NCBI GenBank assembly: GCA_964348185.1
Contig: CAYGBW010000148.1
Coordinates: forward strand, 1 to 30,242
Length of the DNA stretch: 30,242 nt
Direction of reading: 5' to 3'
Source of the DNA: CAYGBW01 sp964348185
GTDB lineage: Bacteria > Desulfobacterota > BSN033 > WVXP01
Shown: positions 30,198-30,242 of the stretch, in pieces
Position numbering within the stretch: the stretch's first letter is position 1
How the letters are laid out: the number at the start of each line of letters is the position of its first letter
Notes under the pieces: model-generated
Seen by the model: the letters and a program-made list of their open reading frames with translations, nothing else
Told to the model about the DNA's origin: nothing
The model's database searches: none
Position numbers and translations under genes: made by a program

Positions 30198-30239
30198 TCG
30201 AGTTTGCAACGTCTGTACCAACATTGGGGTGAAACTCGA
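30198..30239. promoter_or_regulatory. Inverted repeat upstream of the leftward cluster; possible operator
   Basis: TCGAGTTT (30198-30205) and AAACTCGA (30232-30239) are perfect inverted repeats 26 nt apart. They lie 38-79 nt upstream of the GTG start of the acyl-CoA dehydrogenase on the minus strand. This could be an operator or a hairpin. The window ends here, so the upstream context is missing. Confidence 0.4.
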
Positions 30240-30242
30240 AAT

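Overview
This window (about 54% GC by eye) looks like chromosomal DNA of an anaerobic, fatty-acid-oxidising bacterium of the Desulfobacterota (deltaproteobacterial) type. I infer this from the gene mix: stand-alone large and small B12 mutase subunits, several acyl-CoA dehydrogenases with EtfAB, HdrA-type flavoproteins and an HdrCB/HdrD-like iron-sulfur protein, thiolase-fold proteins paired with DUF35 proteins, and a sigma-54 two-component system. The lineage call is inference; the gene content is read from the sequence.

Layout. Positions 1-590 are the end of an rRNA operon (3' end of 23S, complete 5S, terminator). From 754 to 9499 all genes are on the + strand: a membrane sensor kinase and an overlapping sigma-54 response regulator; an intergenic region with clustered half-sites, a terminator and a well-formed -24/-12 promoter; a 45-residue membrane protein and a radical SAM enzyme; an M24 metallopeptidase; and the two subunits of a family I CoA-transferase. 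From 9515 to 30160 all genes are on the - strand. In transcription order (right to left) they are acyl-CoA dehydrogenase, Fe-S oxidoreductase, EtfB, EtfA, acyl-CoA dehydrogenase, two HdrA proteins, an acyl-CoA mutase large and small subunit, two thiolase-fold proteins, two DUF35 proteins, acyl-CoA dehydrogenase, MeaB, methylmalonyl-CoA mutase large and small subunits, and methylmalonyl-CoA epimerase. The two gene blocks converge with 15 nt between stop codons.

How it may work together (inference). CoA-transferase activates a short or branched acid. One mutase has the Phe/Gln pocket signature of isobutyryl-CoA mutase, so it may interconvert branched and linear acyl-CoA. Acyl-CoA dehydrogenases pass electrons through EtfAB to the Fe-S protein and the HdrA pair. 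The thiolase-fold/DUF35 pairs cleave or form C-C bonds, although both thiolase-fold proteins lack the usual catalytic Cys. Methylmalonyl-CoA mutase, MeaB and epimerase would handle a propionyl-CoA product.

The most unusual non-coding signal is a set of about eleven intergenic elements of different sequence that all show a 7-nt period, most with opposing arms that could form long imperfect hairpins. One such element runs into the 3' end of an hdrA gene and encodes its tail. Two others form a related pair whose stem is preserved by a compensatory base-pair change.
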